64,000 nucleotides of DNA from Litomosoides sigmodontis (GCA_963070105.1 OY718804.1:1980772-2044771); one strand, 5' to 3'. Shown: positions 1 through 27,839, counted from the stretch's first letter. Notes: generated by a model not told the origin, from the letters alone. Numbers and translations are program-made.

Positions 1-180
1 AGTCATTGATTATGTGCGGCGTTGAAAAATCCTAAAGAATCACTCCATTTGTGACACTTGACAATCACTTTCCCTTTATTTCAGTTTTGAAATTAAAGTT
101 TAAATGAATAAAATCCATACATGATTATGTTCGTAATTGAAATATGCTAATTTAAGTAAATCATCATGACATAATCATAC

Positions 181-13365
<13,185 letters not shown>

Positions 13366-13914
13366 AATGCATTAGCAACAGTTCCAACATAACAATATCA
13401 ATTTCACAAATAAATAAGCAAATTAAAATTGAATCAAACTAACAAATAAATAAATAAATAAATAAACTAATTGGTTAATTAATTAATTTAATTTAATTAA
13501 TGAATAAATAAATAAATAATAAATAGATAAATAAATAAATAAACAAATAACACTTAGTATTATCCTAGAAGATTTGTGAAGGAAGTGATTAGAATGATCG
13601 TAAAATTGTGATTGTGATGATAAGCATAAATTCATTGTTGATATCATTCATTATGGTAGTATCATCAACGCAGTGATGAAGTGTTGATTGTGCGTAAGAT
13701 TGAATCGCTTTCAGCACACTGAAATAATTATGCAAAACTAAAATTTAAAGCAGAAAATTTTTAACTAATTTAATCATTTAGCACTTCATCATTTTTTAAT
13801 ACGCATTTTTGAAATTTTCAATTTCTCATACTTATTAATGTGAGCAAGGAAAAAAGTGATTATGTTTTTTATTCCAAAAATGGATAAGTGAATTAATGGA
13901 ACAAATTTAAAACT

Positions 13915-14168
<254 letters not shown>

Positions 14169-14575
14169 TAATAATAATAAATAATTTAATAAAAAAGATT
14201 GTATGATAATAACAAATTAATGATTATTAAAAAAAGTAAAATATGCTAAAGTGAGGAAAAAAAGAAGCTATGTTCGATTACTTGATCAATTTTGCAAATT
14301 GAAAAGAAAGAAAACTTTACCTTAAGTTGAATGAAATGTTCGGAAAAAAAGTACAACAACTAAAATGGCACTTAAACCACATATTTTTCATCCTCCTTCA
14401 CTTTTTCCGTGAAATACGTGAAACACGAATTATTACAGCATTTAAGCGCATATGCGACTGAATCGTTTATCCTTTTCAGTTATTTAAAATAGTAGGACGT
14501 TCGTAGAGTTGCAGGAAAATAGTCTGCTCTAATTTATGGTGAGAATATATGTATACTTATACATATATATGTATA

Positions 14576-14662
14576 TCTATATGTGTGTGCGTGGGTGTAT
14601 GCGTGTGTGCGTGTGTGTACGCGTGTGTGCGTGTGTGCGTGTGTGCGCGTGTGTGTGTATGC
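14576..14662. repeat. TG repeat with periodic CG (TGTGTGCG)
   Basis: Imperfect GTGTGTGCG / GTGTGTACGCG repeat preceded by TATACTTATACATATATATG. Alternating purine-pyrimidine with CG steps can adopt Z-DNA; no function is shown. Confidence 0.75.
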
Positions 14663-17600
14663 ACAAATATATGGTGATGCTTATGGGCGGTAATAAAAAA
14701 GCATAATCAGATCTCAGGCAGCTTTTATCTCCCTGTTCTTTTAACTTTTACCTCCTCCTACATACATCTTTGCTGCTATCCTTTCGTTTCACTTCATTTC
14801 ATTTCAAGGCCTCACTTTCTTTTTTCATTGATGTAAAATACGTGGGATGGAGAAGGAAGGATAAGGTGAGTAGTAGTAGTAACAATAGGAAGAGAGGGAG
14901 AAAAAGATAGAGAGAAAGAGTAAATTTTAGCTAATAAGTAAGTGAGCAAAAGTGAGTGGAGTGAGTCTGCCTTTTCCACAATTAAGTTTATATCTTTGAA
15001 AAAAAGACAAAAAAGACGGATGAGGAAGAGAGCGAAGAAATGAATGTTGGAAGGAGAGAGAGAGAGAGAGAGAAAGAGAGAAGGAGATATCAGTATTAGG
15101 GATGCTTAAGAGAAAGGGTGAAACAGAGAGATAGATAGAGAGAGGGTTAGGCAGACAGGGATATCAGTGTGACAAGTATGAATCAAAAGCTTTTAGGCCT
15201 AGCAAGTATACGTATGTGTTTTATAAATATATAACATATATGAATCTTTCTTTCTCTCTCTCCCTTTCTCTCTCTCTCTCTCTCCGTTACATTTGTTTTT
15301 CCTCCTTTTCATCACCATTTCATTTCTTATCATGCATCATTTTAGAAGATGATGGGAAGGCGTTGTCTTCTTTCCAGCACCGACGCAAAAACCTCCCTTT
15401 TTTAGTAAATCGATTTCTCTCATCGTTTTTCCCTTTTTTCACAATCACTTCAAAGTTTTTAACTTTGAAATGAAAAAAAAGAATGAATGAAGATGAGATA
15501 GATAGAAAGCGAAACAGAAAGAGAGAGAGAGAAGAGAGAGAAAGAAAGAGGGATAGAAGGAAGATAAAGAAGCCAAAAAATTTTCCATAACTCTTCGTTG
15601 TGATGCTCCTTTCACATCCATTTTCATTTTCAATGAATCTTCCACTTCTCAACCAATTACGTTAACGAGGAAAATGCACGGAAACAAAAAAAAAAGAGAG
15701 AGAGAGAGAGAAGAGAAAAACGGCAAATTTGGAATGAAAAAGAAAAAAGAATAGCTTGGAAAGAACAAAGCATATGGAAAAGAATGAAATGACTGTGAAA
15801 ATTAAATTTCTATTTTCATTTATTCAATTCTTATTTTCATTATGTTTTTTCTTTTATTTTTTATTGCATTCTTATTTCCATTATTATTTCGCTTCTCACT
15901 TGTGCTATTCAAAAAATTTTTCTATAACTCTGCTTTTTACTTCCCTCTCTCTATTCTCTCGCCTTCTCCCTCGTTGTCTTTTGCTTCACTGCTTTTGCAA
16001 ATTTTCAAACAAAAAAAAAAACCAAAATTTGATAAAATAGTAAGAACTTTTGCATAATTATCACTTCTCCGTTTTTTCTTTCTCTTTCATTTGGAGCAAA
16101 ATTACTATTTTACTTTAAATTTCACCTAAATTAAATGGAAATAAATTTAAAAATATAGAATTAGGTAAGAATGACGACAGACCAATTGCGAAGTTGATTT
16201 TCATTACACAAATTAATTACAAGTAAAATTACAAACATTCATGTGAAATTTACTGCAAGTAAAAATTTTTAAAGAATAATTTGTTTTATAATTTTGAACA
16301 CTCAAAAAAATTTTTTTTTTTTGTTTTACAATTTGAATATGCTAAGCGAGAAATTGAGCATTTTTTTTGCCCTATAAACGAACAACAAACTGATAAACTC
16401 TTCAAATGTTAACATCCTCAAATCTTTTTTTGATGGCAAAAAAAGATTTTGCAATTTTGGATGAAATTTATTGAAATTATTCCTTTCTTTTTTTTTCACC
16501 AATTCATTTATGTTTGTTATGAGTGTTTTCGAAAATTTTTCCGAGCAGGTATTTCTTTCGCTTTTTCTTTTGCAAATTTTGCAATAACTCGTCGATGAAG
16601 AATTTTATTTTTAAACATTTGCAAGACATTCCCATCCACTATGCTATTGGAATGAAATTCACAATTTATTGAATATTGAGATTTTCAAAATCATTCAATT
16701 TTTATGTAAAATATTGATTATAAACTGAGATCGTACTTATTAAATAGTTTAAATGTATGAGAAAAAAAGGAAATGAATTACATTATCAATAGTACATTAT
16801 TAATTTGAGCAAAATCATTTCAATTTATCAGTATTACTTGCATCATCACTGAAATTTACATCACTAAAACAAATTTATACAGTTTTTAAATTGCAGTGAA
16901 GAAAAAGGAAAATAAAAATTGAAAAATTTTACGTGCTTAATTTATAATTCAATTAATTTAACGAATGAAAATCAAAAATTGACAGATTTGATATGTGCAA
17001 ATTAGCGTTGATTATATTTGTCATTAAAAAAAAGCGAACTTAGAAGTTTGCTAATTTACGTTTAAAGTAAATCTTTTTTTGAAGAAAAACGATTTTCAAT
17101 CTTTAAAGATTATCAAAGAAATAGGATCAAATAAATCAAATTTCACTCTTAGCTCTCTTCAAATTTTCATTTCGGAAACATGAAATAGTGAGCAATTTTT
17201 GCATTATCTTTTGAAATTTTAATTTATTTTCTTGAAGAACGATTTATTTAAGACAATATTGTTCGTTTTTTTTGTCATTCGAACAATACATTAAAATTGA
17301 AATTAAAATTAAATTTGCATTATTTTTAAGCACTGAATCTCTTTCTGTTTTTGCTATCTCAAATCCTACTTATGCAATAATGCTCATGTTTTCAATGCCG
17401 AATAAACCTTCTCTATTAGATATTGAGCACTTTAAAAGAAAAATAAAAAAATAAATAAATAAAGTGAATTTCCTTTTGGTTAAATAATAGCTGAAGAAGT
17501 GAAGTAAGTGATTACTGATTAACTGTAACTAAAATTTCAGTTATTCATAATTGAAATTTCATCCCTAATTCAACTCTGTTCTACATATGAAAGCGTAACA

Positions 17601-18067
17601 TGCGTGCACAGGTATGCATTACACGTATTACACGCATATCAATTTCGAATCAGATTTATATTCATCATATCGCGTAAGCGTTTCATTCAAGTGATTTTTT
17701 TTTCGGTACAAGCATTTTTATCTTTTACATATATACGTTAATTAATTTCAAAAAGATTATGCCATAAAAAAAGAGATCCGAAATTTCTAATTCCTTTTTT
17801 TTAAAAAAAAAAAGATTATTAGTCCTTAGAGGTTATCAAATGTATTGCAAACAATTATGTTATATTTGTCGAAATTTTTTGATTAAATTTAACTATCAAC
17901 AAGAATACAACTTTGAAATTGAAATTTATCATACTGTTCTCTTGTCCTTTTTGTATATTCGTAAACAGCTAGTTTCCATCAGTTATCATTTCTACTTATC
18001 GAATTACAAGTGATGATGAGGAGTGACTGTTTGCAATGTAATACTGTTTGCTTTCATATTCGAATTT

Positions 18068-18255
18068 TCTCGAGCTGTGATTCGGAACATTTCAATATTA
18101 ATCTCCTTGAGTTCTAATTTGGAATCTCAACTGCTAATTCGGAAATTTTCAAAACTGATTTGCTGAAGTTCTAATTCGGAAAATTTCAAAATTGATTTCC
18201 TTGAATTCTAATTTGTAAAACTTCAAAAAGTTTTAATTCGGAAATTTTCAATGCT
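18068..18255 (+). repeat. Degenerate tandem repeat built on CTAATTCGGAAATTTTCAA
   Basis: Six diverged copies of a core resembling GTTCTAATTCGGAAATTTC start near 18074, 18111, 18132, 18168, 18206 and 18230. Spacing alternates between about 37 and about 22 bp. It lies about 0.8-1 kb upstream of the taf-2 start. Confidence 0.6.
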
Positions 18256-19034
18256 AAATTGCACCAACTACACGGATTGTGCAATGTGATACATTCAAAT
18301 GTTCTAATGCAATTCTAATAATAAATACTACTAATTCGAATGTATTAGAAAAATCTTGTAATTGCTATAGCTCGAAAATACAAATTTGTTTAGCTAAATG
18401 AGTTGTTAAGTAAGAACAGAATGGTAAATTTTAATTTCAACGTTACATTCTTGTTGGTCGTATTGAGAATTCAATCGGTAAATGTAGTCCATTGTTATGC
18501 CCTAAGAAATAGCATTTGACAATTTAAAATGTTTAAAAATTTTAATAAAAGAAACAAGAAAAGAAATTTGAGAGCTTTCATCGAATGCAAAAGTGAAGAT
18601 TTTAAAAGCGTCATCCTATCACACAACCATCAACGATGCTCTCCATGCGTGCTATCAACTACAAATGTAATCTAAATTTTAGCAATACAATTTACTGCTC
18701 ATACCTTTTTCGCTTCACGGTGGCAGTAGCTATTCATATAAAATGGTCGAATAGAATTTATTCGTACGAAATTTAAATATGAAAAGATCGGATCGGACAG
18801 AGGAGGTTATTGAGCTGAAACTATCAACTTTGCACCACTGGTCACCACGTTAAGTTAGATGTGGGATGTGTTTTTTTTTTTACTAGTTTTATTCTATTTA
18901 GAATTGTGTAAACTTTTCCACGCTATATTTATTCATTTTCTTTTAATTTAAAGTATTGCGTATATATGTTTGATTCACTTATCAGTTTCAATAATTTAAA
19001 TCATTCTGTGAACACTCCAATAGTTCCTGTACGT

Positions 19035-19046
19035 TGTATGTTACAG
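19035..19046 (+). promoter_or_regulatory. Probable trans-splice acceptor of taf-2
   Basis: TTGTATGTTACAG ends at 19046, only four bases before the taf-2 ATG (19051). An acceptor this close to a start codon with no recognisable upstream exon fits nematode spliced-leader addition. A cis-spliced 5' UTR intron is the alternative. Confidence 0.6.
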
Positions 19047-19050
19047 TTAA

Positions 19051-22000
19051 ATGGAGGTCGATGTTCCGTCTACCTCAGGCGTTAACGTTTCTCATCCCGT
19101 AATACCAGCAGTGAGTGAAGTGATACCATCTACAGTGCATCGTGAAAGTCCACAAGATGCTTCGTCTTTCCACAATTGTAACTTTCGTGTTTTATCGCAA
19201 TTCGTCTCTATCACTGATGTGAATTTCAAAGAACGATCGCTGTCGGTGTTTACTGAGCTTTCTCTGGCACCATTGCACCCTGAACTACGACAAATCTGCC
19301 TCAATGTTGGACCAGGTTTGTTGCATGTCTATATTTTTCACTATTATTTGCTAAGAGATGTTTCTTAAAGCAACTGATTGTGTCTTACAGATGTTATGTT
19401 GCCAAATGAATTCCCAGAAGGTGTTACCGGTCGAGTTACTGTAAACGATGAAGATGCAGAATACATTCGGAATGATCCTCTTAAAGTTAGTTCCATGATA
19501 GCACTAGAAGTCGTACAAATTTGATTGGTAAAACTGCGGAAATTTCGAAAAGGTAATGAGAATTATTAGTTAATGAGTTCCATCCTATCACCAGTGTTGT
19601 CACTGAGTTCTATCATGTATGTGTGAAATAAACTTTTAGATGTTAGGCCACATAGCGGAACAAAGTTTGCACAGGCTTTCGCACAATATGTACGATGAGC
19701 TAGAAGATTGTGAGGGCGAACTTTTAATTAATGTTCCGGAAAGCTGTTATGTACTTATGGATGAACAAAAGGTTATCAAAATTGGAATTGATGCCAAAGT
19801 TGTTAATCCGAAGCATGTGAGTTTTTCAGTCGGACTTTACTAAACTATTTGAAACGTCAATATAATTATTGGATTTAAAGTTCAAAAAGTTTTTATAATA
19901 CAATAATGTGAACGAAGAGAGCAATTCATAAATTTTTACCGCAGAATTTGTTTTCGATTGAGTCATTTCTCTTCCTTTTAATCTCGTAAAAGGACTTATC
20001 TGTATAATTTTGGGGAATTTCTGAAATTTGGCATAATTTATTAATCGTTGTCATTTGCTTGTATACTTTTTCTTATTCATAATCAGTTAAGGGTATACAC
20101 TTTGTTTGTTCATTTTCTGATGATGGTACTTTGGAAAGTGGTGCACATGTCTACACTTACAGGTGTGTATTTGTTTAATGAGAAATATTTGGAGTAAAAC
20201 TGAGTTAGTTATAAATAATGTTGACTGTTTGATGTACTTTTTCAGGTTCATTTTTTTTAAGCTTGAGTTTGGAGTTGATGAAATGTTGTTGCTGAAAGTA
20301 CCTTTTATCTTTCTTTAGATCAAGTGCATTATCAAGTACTCGTCACTGGCTACCATGTATGGATACACCTGATCAGTTGTGCCTATGGCGAATCGAAGCA
20401 ACTGTGGACCTTATATTCACAGTAGTTTGCAGCGGTGAACTGTTTGTAAGTGCATTTTTGTTTGGACAAATTAGAAGTGTCGCTTTATAATTGCTGCCAT
20501 AAATATACTCATTGATATCATGCTGTTTGGCTCTTTATCAACGGCAGGAAAGCAACCGCTAAAGGAACATTTCTGAATGATGTTCGAATTTGTAATACTT
20601 TGTATTTGTCCTTAAGAGGAATGCCAAGTCAAAGTTTATTGTATCAAATAGCTTTGTTCCTGCAATATTTAACATATGTCTACTTAACTGTTTGCAGGAT
20701 ACGGAGTACACAGCTGATTTACAAGAAAAAATTTATCATTATCAGCTTTTAGTGCCAACATCTGCAATTAATATCGGTTTTGCAGTTGGTTGTTTCACGC
20801 CAGTTGTGCATCCTGATATGCCTGAAGTATATTTTATTTTGCTACAAACTTCTAGCATTATAAATTGTAAAATGATGCAAAATCCTATATTTGTTTACAG
20901 ATAACAAGTTTCGCGCTTCCCTCATTGTATCCTCTTGTAAGGCATACAACTGCAACAATCGACCGAGTATTTGAATATTTTGAAGAGCTGCTTTCCTGTC
21001 GATTTCCTTTTTCATCGTATAAACAAGTTTTTGTTTATCAGGTCCGTGATATTAGATTATTTAATTTGAGTTGTTTGAAGACCTCCTGCGGAAGTCGAAT
21101 TAGAAAATTATGGAATTAAAAACGCTGTAGTAGAAAACTTTGGATAGTTAGGAATCCCTTATGCTCAATGTTTTTTGCCCTATTTTGCACGATATTCTCT
21201 TTCGAGGTTTTTTAGATTCCCGATGACGTCACAGCCTACACTGGTTTGTCAATGCTGTCTCTTACCTTATTGTATCATAAGAAAATTTTGGACGTTGTGC
21301 AAGTAAATTTTTGTTCAAATTTTGTATGTGATTTTTGTATGTGATTTGTATGTGATTTTACAACTAAGCACATGGTGAACTTTGAATTTAATTATATTCA
21401 AAGTACATCAACTTCTTAATCCTAAATGCATTTTTAAAGTAATGAAAATCTTCTATTTGAAGAAAAGCATTTGTTTTTAGATAACGCGCCAGTGCCTTGC
21501 TTATGCAGTTGCGCAACAATTCTTTGGATGCTTTGTTACTTCAACATGCTGGCTTGATATCTGGCTTGTTTCGTCGCTTGCAAGGTTTGTAAATTCAGCT
21601 TTGTTAAATTTGTTAAATGCGTTAGGTTGCCTGGAGGTTAATGATTAAATGCACTTCAACCGAAGGAAATGTTTGATGGGTGAAAAATGAACAATTAATC
21701 AAGTAGGAACCAAAGCACATGATTTTTGATTATGTTGTCTCTGAAAGATGCAAATATTTGTAGGTCTGTCACTGGCATGTTTGTAGAGCGATTTTTCGGT
21801 TTTTCTGAAAACCTTTTCCAGGTATGATTCATAAGTTTAATCAATTTTTCGACAATCATGCTATGAATGGTTTTTACAAAAAATATTTTTAGATCAATAA
21901 AACGCTGAATTCTGTTTCTGATTATGAAACACGTTGGGGAAAGATTATTTTACGACCCTCAAATACGAATTACAAGGCGAGTTTTATTTCATGCATGCTT

Positions 22001-25000
22001 AAATCGTCATTGGCTGGAAAATACTTGTAAATTGTAGAAATGTTAAATATAATATGCTGCAAATATAATAATATAATAACACGAAGTGGAACACAATTTG
22101 TTGATGTTATTTCTTCTAGCTCCTGCGCAAACAACAATGGAATGATAGTTGGTAAGGTAATGATGTCTGAATTTTTCATTAAAGGCTTTTAATTTTCCAG
22201 CAATATTTACATTTTGATCCAAGGAATCCGTACACATGCTCTCCTCTTTATGCAGATGCTTTGTTCAAAAAAGGACATCTTGTCATGCGAATGCTTAACC
22301 AACGTTTGGGCAAGGAACCGTTTTTACAGGTTAAATTGAATGGTTTATTTTATTTATTATTATTTTCATAAAAGATCTTTTACTGGTAATAATGAGAATT
22401 ACAGTACACTGGTAAAGTTATTACACATTCTTCATGTCTTTTTTGAAAAAAAAATGAAAATATATTGGAATGCAATTTTTAAAACTCAATTTTTTGCCCG
22501 TTACGTTTTCTGGTATTCTAGAACGCAGTTATAGGTAATACAGAAAATACTGAGTGTGGCAATGCAAGCAAGCCAACAACAAAAGGAGCCAGCTCACTGG
22601 CAGCACATGACTGTTTCAACGGAATCGTTTTTTCGTACCGTCTCCAGTGTTACTGGCCAAGAATTACCAACTTTTCTAGAGCAATGGATTCACAACGGTG
22701 GACACGCAAAATTTTGGGTTAGCACTGAAGTAGATAGAAACAATAAAGAAAGCATGTGAACAATTATTTCTAACCCAAATGGCTGGAATATCTTATGACA
22801 TTTAAAAAATAAATTTCTAAAGTTCTATTTTTTTAGCGCTTACTTCCTAGAAGATTTCTTTAGACTAAAAGTTAAGGTATTTGGTGTTTGTATATGGTTG
22901 TGATTTTAAATTCTGTCAATTCAACAAATTGAAATCCAGTATTTCAGGTGCAATATGCTTTTAATCGCAAACGAAATATGATTGAACTTGAAGTAAAGCA
23001 AGAGCCTTCGACAAATAGCGGAAGGCAGAGGTTTGTTAGTCGGTGTAAAATGTGTCTTATGCCAAATAAATAATCCAAAAATGTTATCTCATGCCTTTTT
23101 TGTGTCTCACAAACTTTTTGAGGAAATTATGCATTAATCAGAAGGCTCTTATTTAGATGATTTGATCATTTTATCGGTATGTTTCAGTTACGTTGGTCCA
23201 CTAATTGTTGTGGTTCAGGAATTAGATGGATCGTTCACACATACTGTGCAGATTGATTCAAATCATTCTAAACATGATCTTCAATGCCACTCAAAGGTCA
23301 CATGATTTATATTTTTAATATTCCTTTGTATAGTCATCATTCAGCACCCCATGCTCCATTTTAGATATGTTCTTCATCTCATTTACAGTCCTTCATTTCT
23401 TTCAATTCAGATTTCCATTTATTATTTATATTATTAAAATGGCGCATTATAGGGACGACGGCAAAAGAAGAAGAAAATTCCGCTTTCAACTGGTGAAGAA
23501 CTTGAAATTGACCTGGCAAATATGGATCCTGACTCTCCCGTCCTTTGGATCAGGTGTTGGAGTTTGCATTAAAAACCTATAGAAGACTACATTTTTGTTT
23601 TTATGACTGTCCTAATAATTTTTATTTTTTTTCTGGAACAGTTAATTCTAGGATTGATCCTGATTTACTTTTGTTGCGAAAAGTTAGCATTCAACAACCG
23701 GTTTATCAGTGGGAATATATGCTGAAGTATGAAAGGGATGTCTTGGCACAGCTTCAAGCACTTGACATATTCCAGCGCTTTCCAAGTCCACATGCCAGAG
23801 CCATACTGATTGAAGCAATCGAAACTGAGACTTTCTTTTACCGGTAAGTATTGTTGTAGAATTTCCTGCATCATTCTGAAGATGAATGTGATGTGATGAA
23901 CTGAGGAAGCTGTAATGAGCTATTTAACTGCTATTTCATTTAACTTTTTGATATTTTAGAGTGCGATGCCGAGCTGCATATATTCTAGCAGAAGTTGTGA
24001 ATAAATTGCCGGAAACATGGCTGGGTCCACCGGCTCTGATGATTTTGTTCAAGAAATTTTTTGGTTGTAAGTCTGCGCCGCACATTCCAAAACCGAACAA
24101 TTTTGTGGCGACTTCCGCAAATTTGCAGCTGTACTTCTTGATGCATGTAAGCTCAGCGCATTCTTACTGTATATCTTATTTCATTTTCAAAGCCCACAGA
24201 ATCTTATTTCGAGAATTTAATTCGACGTCTTCATTAATCAAGTTTAACGATGTAGAGTAAAAGCAAATAACTAAGAATTACTGAGTCGAAAAACTACTGA
24301 ATCTTAAAATGCACTCATGTTTTATGATAACTTTTTGAATGTTTTTCTCTGATAGCGACTGTACTAGCTATTTGTTTTCTTTGATAATTTGTTTTGCAGG
24401 CAATACCCCAAGCTTTAGCACGACTGCGTTCTCCTTCAAATAGTGCGCTTTCAGAAGTTCATCAATTTCTTATTGGTTTAGTCAAGTATAATGACAATAC
24501 TGTGAACAGGTAAAAGGAATTCAGTAATTTTACTCTTTTAATTACTCAGAATTTCAATCATTGGTTGAAATTTGGATTTCGATTTTGGGAAATTGAAGTC
24601 TCCTTTATCTCACAGGACCCTGAAAGCATTTCCAGGTATTCGGACGACCATTATCGGGCATCACTTATAAATTCGTTGGCTGCTACACTCGTACCGGCAG
24701 AAAGTAGAGATATTGCAAACATGAGCCCGCTTTCTCTGAGTACCGGTATGAAGGAATTGTTATCCGAGTTTACCCTTGCCTTAAATATGGATACACTGAA
24801 GCCTAGTTTTGGTCGTATTATTGGAATCACTGCACTTCAAGCTATATATCACGTAAACGTTTGTCTAATAAAAATACCCGATACATGGAATACTTTCTAC
24901 TTCCCACAAAAATAAGACTGATAGTCTTTTGTACCTGCATACTTATTCAAAAATGAATGATATGTTATTGTAGATGCAACGAACATTTCATATCCCACTT

Positions 25001-26251
25001 GACCCGAAAGTATTTTGGCCTTTTGCACAGCCAAATATGTATATACCGGTAAGATTTTTTACCATTCATATTGATAAATGTATGTTCCTTGTAAGCAGTT
25101 ATTTTCATGATTATTTCTGAAAGTTTAAGAAAACTGAAGTGAGTGGTTCGGTGTTGAAGGCCACTAAAGATAGCTTTAGCCGTTAGTATATAATCATTAC
25201 AGAGCTTTAAGAAAGCGATGAGCTTTCAGATGCGTCTCGCAGCGCTAACATTTCTGGTTGATATGGTTTATCGACATAAATCACCATCTTTCGTTAACGA
25301 AGTTATCAGCAGATTGATAGATATATGCATTAGTGATAATGAGCCGGTTGTACGGTACTACGTTGCGTCTCAACTGTCACTTAAACCACCGCTTTGTATC
25401 ATTTTGGGGTTCGTGCTTCAATAATACACATGATTTAATGACTGCTGTTTCTCGTTGAGGAAATTGCATATTAATAATAAAACAAGCACTGATTTTATCT
25501 ACTTCATAGTAAAATTTTTTAGTTTAAGTTGTTTATAAAAACACGTCTTTGGTTGTACAAAGTTTATTGCATTTACAGTAATTTTTCCTTTTGACTCAAC
25601 ATTGAACTATTTACCGTTGTCTTATATCGAGTACATTTTAGAGACAATGTATTATTGAAGCATTTGTTTGAATAAAATATTTAATTGAAGTAAATATTTT
25701 TACTACTTTTTCAGCGCCGAGGGTGACACAACATGGAAGTCATTATCATGTGACGTAGCTAACAAATTGTGGACTCATATCAGCGATACTAAAACGGTTA
25801 TTGTTATCTTATAAATATTCAATATTTTAACTTTAACTGCAATTAAATGATTTCTATACTAACGGCAAATTATTTTGCTATGAAGAGGTTCAACTATAGT
25901 GGAACGTGGATAACATACGCATTTATGTAGTTCTTGCATCTTTCAAATTCAATTAGTCTTGTATTAGTGACTTAAAATACCATGGTGTTTTAGGAACCAC
26001 GTTTGCGTGGTCATTATATTGACCTCTGGTTCAGGATATATGGCAATAATGTACCTATAATATTGAAACCAGCTGACGAAGTCAAAGAGGAGAAGCCAAC
26101 ACCCCGCAATATCCATATCACGAATGTCAGAAATGGCACGGCTGATTTGTTAAATTCGTGGTCTTGGCATGGAACTATGATTGATGTAGATGAACCTGAT
26201 TCACTGAATGAAAATTTAACAAATGAAATGGACGATGACACTCTTCAGTAA
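19051..26251 (+). CDS. taf-2: TFIID subunit 2 (TAF2), complete, 24 exons
   Basis: TAF2 is an M1-aminopeptidase-like TFIID subunit contacting the Initiator. Exons: 19051-19315, 19391-19485, 19640-19816, 20092-20162, 20319-20445, 20698-20826, 20901-21041, 21216-21302, 21481-21584, 21764-21821, 21893-21976, 22201-22329, 22544-22717, 22948-23030, 23188-23296, 23453-23553, 23652-23843, 23960-24146, 24400-24509, 24636-24852, 24974-25048, 25203-25408, 25715-25796, 25994-26251 (3261 nt, 1086 aa; human TAF2 is about 1.2 k). Diagnostic stretches are RHWLPCMD (about 213-220), the degenerate protease site AVAQQFFGCF (about 373-382, no HExxH zinc motif, as in TAF2), AFNRKRN, DPDSPVLWIR and WLGPPALM. HEAT-like C-terminal exons follow. 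There is no His/Lys-rich C-terminal tail like that of vertebrate TAF2; the protein ends in an acidic segment. One intron is GC-AG. Every junction was checked for phase. Confidence 0.95.
21977..22200 (+). other. Likely GC-AG intron of taf-2
   Basis: The exon ends ...AATTACAAG and the intron starts GCGAGT, with acceptor TTTTCCAG at 22200. Phase 0 is needed on both sides. The overlapping GT two bases further on would give phase 1 and a stop soon after the junction. The protein across the junction, TNYK then QYLHFDPRNP, follows the TAF2 family. Confidence 0.7.
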
Positions 26252-26295
26252 TATAATTTATGTCATACTCAAGTTGACATGAGATGATGAATTTC

Positions 26296-26301
26296 AATAA
26301 A
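26296..26301 (+). terminator. taf-2 polyadenylation signal AATAAA
   Basis: A canonical AATAAA lies 45 nt after the taf-2 stop codon, giving a very short 3' UTR typical of nematodes. Confidence 0.6.
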
Positions 26302-27839
26302 TTATTCTCTTTAACTATGAATATACAGATTTCAAAATATTCAAAGTTTTCCTGAGGAAAGCTTACTAGGAAATTATTTTTAGAAAGCTTCAGGGAAGGC
26401 GAAGAGATCTTACTCCTATTCTACTTCGACTTGCATTTTAAATTGCAATATTTCATTTATGGAACAACTGTTAAAATTTTTTTGAACAGTTAATTTTAGA
26501 GTTTCAAATTAAAAAAAAACTGTCTTAGACATATCTTCACCACACTCTCTTGAGAATATTTTGCAGAATTATTTCCACTAAATTTGAGCTCTGAAATTGC
26601 AGCTAGCTCGTTCCAATGCGTTCTGCTCATTTCGCTTTTTATTTTTGCTTTAATTTATTAGCTGCCACATTTTACTGAAATCAACTGCATTTGTCGTTAA
26701 ATCATTCAATTCAAGTGGTTCCTTGTTAGTGATAACAAATGTGTTTCGGTCACTTTTGATGAATTTTATCTTACGCAAATCAAAATCATTAATTTGTTAT
26801 ACGGCAAAAATTCAAATTTCTGTTACATCCTGCTTTTGTATTCCTCTATCTACTAGCATTTATTGTTTCATTTGTTTTTTTTAGCCATCATACTATTAAA
26901 TTACTGTTACTCTCTGCAAGAGGTGTAAAAATTGAAATGGCTTAATGAGAAATTGATATAAACAAAACATTTAGCTGTCAAAATTTCATTAAATTCCTCC
27001 TTAAAAGGGTGTTTGTTTCAGGTGCAAGTGCTAATAGCTCTAATTTAATTTTATAATACGTGTCTTTTTTTTTTTTACATTTGCTACGAATTTTTCCTGT
27101 GTGATTTTTTTGTTAAATAAATATTTGAGATATATTTTGTTTGCATTTGTGGAATTATAACAGAGTAATTCCATGCAAAAAATGATAGCATGTAGTGAGT
27201 AATGAAGTGATTTGAGAAATAAAAAAAAGATTTGAACAGTGAAGATTTTTTCAAATTCTTAATTTATTTATATTGATTAACTGAACTAGTAAATTTCTTC
27301 AATTTTCATTCTTCTTCATCCCAATCCATTAATTTTCTCAATGAAATTAGCAACTTCAATTTCTGTGATATTTTTTTTTTAAACAAAATAATGAATAACA
27401 TTGAAATGTAAAATAGTGCTTAAGTCAACTATGCAATGTGTAAATGAAGAAAATGTTTGCAAAAAAATTATCAAATTAATGCAATTTTTACAACGAGCAA
27501 CACTTACACGTTCAGATGTTACACAGTAAGTTAGCATTAAATGAAATTTTTCTTTAAACTACATCCTTCAGTATAATTAGCTCTATTCTAAGCCAATGAC
27601 TCTAATTACGCTTAGCGCGCTCTATGCTAAGTTAATTTTAGTTTGAATTATTAGCAATTTGTAATTTAGAAACCTTTAGCAAACTTACAATGTCATCAAA
27701 TTTTTGCAATCACATTCACATCATGAAAAAAATTCATTTTTAATTTTTTCATTCAATTTCAAGTTACACTTTCTGTTCCGCTTTTACTTGCCCTTTTCCA
27801 TCGCTTCCTCTCCCTTCGTCTAACAGCTTATTTGGCATG

